DNA of 32,641 nucleotides, taken from an uncultured Alphaproteobacteria bacterium. GTDB lineage: Bacteria; Pseudomonadota; Alphaproteobacteria; Rhodobacterales; Rhodobacteraceae. The notes beneath the pieces were generated by a model that was not told the origin of the DNA, searched no databases, and saw only the letters and a program-made list of their open reading frames with translations. Where the stretch lies: NCBI GenBank assembly GCA_902596605.1, contig CACJUU010000020.1, forward strand, positions 1 to 32,641, in the 5' to 3' direction. The translations under genes were made by a program, and so were the position numbers. Shown one piece after another: positions 30,407 to 32,641 of the stretch. Within the stretch, counting starts at the first letter, position 1, and each line of letters starts with the position of its first letter.

Positions 30407-32641
30407 ATGTCATTCTATACAGCATTAACAGGACTTAACGGTGCACAATCAGATATATCGGCAACGTCAAACAATATTGCAAACGTTGGTACGACTGGTT
30501 TTAAAAGAAGTAGAGCGGAATTTGGTGATATTTTTGCTACGTCACCCCTTCAGAACTCATCTTCATCAATTGGTTCTGGTACCATCCTAAAAGGCATTAA
30601 ACAACAGTTTACACAGGGTAACATATCGTCATCCTTGAACGCCCTTGACCTTGCTATCTCTGGCCAAGGGTTTTTTGCTCTAAAACCTTCACTTACTTCA
30701 GCGCAAACAGTTTATACAAGAAACGGATCTCTTAATGTTAACAACGACAGATATGTGGTTGACTCAGCAGGCCAATTTTTACTAGTTTACCCTGTTAACG
30801 AAGATGGCTCTGTGACTGCAAAAGATTTAATTTCTGCATTACCCTTACAGCTTCCAGTAACTTCAGGTGATCCAAAAGCGACTTCGAACATTGATCTTGG
30901 TGTTAACGTACCTGCTGCTGCTGCGGTTGTTCCAGATCAACCCCAGTTTGCGGATGGCTATACTTTCGATCCAAACAATCCTGAGACATTTACTAACTCA
31001 ACATCTATTACAATCTTCGATGACTTGGGTAATCCAACAATTGCAACAATGTTTTTTATCAAAACACAAAACGCATCTGCTACTGACCCAACAAATAAGT
31101 TTGATACGAGACTTGTCATCAACGATACAATTATTGAGCCGGATCTTGTTAGTGCGGTTGATGATGCAGGCAAGCAAATATTCATTGATGAATTTGGAGC
31201 CCAGACGACTTCCGTTCCGGATGATAACTACTTTCTTGAAGGTAAAGGATCGCCTCTTTACAAATTAGATGATCTCAAAACTCAGGTTCCCTCTACAGCA
31301 GCAAACATACAAGGTGAATTAACAGCTTTCGATTTCGGTGAGGAAGGCGACAAGCTAGTTGAAATTGTTACTGATCCACTTTTGTATAATGCTACGGTGG
31401 AGTCGGGAAAGTTAACCGATAGTGATATTTATTGGGGAAAGAATTTTTTAACCCTTAATGTAGACAGCGCAGACCAACCAGTTAACATAGATATTCGTCC
31501 AGGAAAATACAATGCTGTTCAGCTCGCTGAGGAAGTTGAGAGAGCAATTAACGAAGCATACGGTGACGATAAAAAGATACAAATTGTGCGTAACGTTGAT
31601 GACGAAATAAATATTGACTTCTTTAAGCTAAATGCTGATGGATCAACTTCTTCTTTGGATGCAGCTATTAAAGTAAATTTACTCCAAGATAGCTATGTAA
31701 CATCGACTCAGATAGGAGACTCCAACAGAATAAATCTTACAGGAGCATCTCCAGACTTTACAAGAGATGAATTTCTTGCTCATGTACAGTCGAGGGTGAA
31801 CCAAGCCTTAAACGAGTACGCTTCTGATGCCACTAAACCACTGCAAAAAACTGCTTTGGGAATTGAAAAATTGCAATTCAAGCGAGAAGTTGGGACAGCA
31901 ATTGAGACTATATATGAGAAAAATGACGTTGTTACATTCACGCATACATCTAATGCCTATGATACTGCAGATCCACTACCAGCAGATCCAACTGCAGCGC
32001 AAGCTAAACATTTAGTTTATTCGTATTTTGATAATAAACCAAATCTCAGTGTTTTTGATGGCATGAAGGCAGTAGGTCAACCCGCTCCAAATGTACAAAA
32101 CACAAATCCAAATAACGCAAAAATCCGATATTCTAATACAGAGAATACTTTGAGGATTTATTTTTCAGATTTAAACGCTACTACAACACAAAGAGCTGGG
32201 GACTCTCGTCCTACTCCCTTCTTCAGTGCTAACGATAAAATTAGGCTTTCTGGGAAATTTGATGCTACTGATACTGTAAATTCTGCTGCACTTAATGGAA
32301 GAGAATTTACGATTTCAAGTGTAGTATATGAAAACGATACATCTAATAGTACGAATGGTTACATTCAAATAAATACAACAGGTCTTGGGTTTCCTGATGC
32401 CGATTTTGATATTACTGATACAGATGGAGATAATATAAAGGTTTTATTTGACCCCTCCACAACCGTTGAAGCATTTTTTGAAGGTGCAGAGAATGTTTAT
32501 GAAGATGCTCCTGTCAATTTTGCTAGTAAGAAAATAGTTATTCGTGAAATTGGCACTGCTAAGCAACCTAATCTAGATGCCAATGCATTTTCAAATTTCC
32601 AAAGAGTATTTTTTCAGGGTGCTGGCGATGATCCCGATACT
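30407..32641 (+). CDS. flgE: Flagellar hook protein FlgE, unusually large, right end missing
   Basis: An open frame of 745 codons with no stop, starting at an ATG behind CGGAG and running off the right edge. The N-terminal domains are classical: MSFYTALTGLNGAQSDISAT, then SNNIANVGTTGFKRSRAEFGDIF (about 25-47), then LNALDLAISGQGFFAL (about 77-92) and YTRNGSLNVNNDRYVVDSAG. What follows is long, rich in Asp, Thr, Ser and Asn, and is still not at the conserved C-terminal helix at residue 745. E. coli FlgE has about 400 residues in total, so the surface-exposed middle domains are strongly expanded. This is the hook, the universal joint of the flagellum. Confidence 0.92.
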   Translation, partial: MSFYTALTGLNGAQSDISATSNNIANVGTTGFKRSRAEFGDIFATSPLQNSSSSIGSGTILKGIKQQFTQGNISSSLNALDLAISGQGFFALKPSLTSAQTVYTRNGSLNVNNDRYVVDSAGQFLLVYPVNEDGSVTAKDLISALPLQLPVTSGDPKATSNIDLGVNVPAAAAVVPDQPQFADGYTFDPNNPETFTNSTSITIFDDLGNPTIATMFFIKTQNASATDPTNKFDTRLVINDTIIEPDLVSAVDDAGKQIFIDEFGAQTTSVPDDNYFLEGKGSPLYKLDDLKTQVPSTAANIQGELTAFDFGEEGDKLVEIVTDPLLYNATVESGKLTDSDIYWGKNFLTLNVDSADQPVNIDIRPGKYNAVQLAEEVERAINEAYGDDKKIQIVRNVDDEINIDFFKLNADGSTSSLDAAIKVNLLQDSYVTSTQIGDSNRINLTGASPDFTRDEFLAHVQSRVNQALNEYASDATKPLQKTALGIEKLQFKREVGTAIETIYEKNDVVTFTHTSNAYDTADPLPADPTAAQAKHLVYSYFDNKPNLSVFDGMKAVGQPAPNVQNTNPNNAKIRYSNTENTLRIYFSDLNATTTQRAGDSRPTPFFSANDKIRLSGKFDATDTVNSAALNGREFTISSVVYENDTSNSTNGYIQINTTGLGFPDADFDITDTDGDNIKVLFDPSTTVEAFFEGAENVYEDAPVNFASKKIVIREIGTAKQPNLDANAFSNFQRVFFQGAGDDPDT

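Noticed and set aside
30867-31268. A 133-codon plus-strand frame inside the flgE region
   Set aside because: It is a shifted frame of flgE; the flgE frame is open from 30407 to the window end and carries the hook motifs.

Overview
The window is an AT-rich stretch of a compact bacterial chromosome, very probably from an alphaproteobacterium and plausibly a marine one. This rests on protein families and gene order: a pcm-tolC-(PopZ-like)-valS block, an alphaproteobacterial-style FliA, a Moco/FdhD operon, and very tight packing. Species cannot be fixed from the sequence alone. No insertion sequence, prophage, CRISPR array or rRNA was seen, and no gene-free stretch exceeds about 230 bases.

Left part (1-14950), housekeeping and metabolism. 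An MsbA-like ABC transporter fragment and a dual-specificity-type phosphatase run off the left edge. A class V aminotransferase faces a minus-strand block of pcm, a TolC-family gene, a PopZ-like gene, valS and a hisC-like aminotransferase. After a tRNA-Cys(GCA) gene comes mrp/apbC (Fe-S carrier). It converges on a molybdenum-cofactor operon, fdhD-mobA-mobB-moeA, with a divergent tusA-family gene at the operon head. A short SbmA/BacA-type transporter and a small RcsF/DUF4156-like lipoprotein converge on a perfect 16-bp inverted repeat.

Right part (about 15100-32641), a flagellar region. It holds fliL and several unrecognised small genes, a secreted Sel1-repeat gene with a gene resembling NHLP/nitrile-hydratase-like domains, and a rod/hook protein (flgF-like). 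A minus-strand operon follows: flhA-flhF-flhG-fliA-unknown. Divergent from it is a plus-strand run flgP-flgT-(LysM-like)-flgA-flgM-flgN-like-(DUF2802-like). The window ends with flgB-flgC-flgD and an open-ended, very large flgE.

How it fits together. FlhF/FlhG set pole position and number, FlhA is the export gate, and FliA/FlgM form the sigma-28/anti-sigma switch. Upstream of flhA, flgP, flgB and the flgF-like gene I can read sigma-54 (-24/-12) promoter motifs, so an RpoN-dependent tier is likely. FlgP and FlgT are H-ring/T-ring proteins known best from Vibrio. With the Sel1-repeat secreted protein (MotX-like in size and architecture) and the oversized hook protein, they suggest an elaborated polar flagellar motor. 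The less understood parts are the NHLP-like gene, the PopZ-like protein with a SAP/Rho_N-like tail, and the overlapping opposed sigma-54 motifs in front of flgB.
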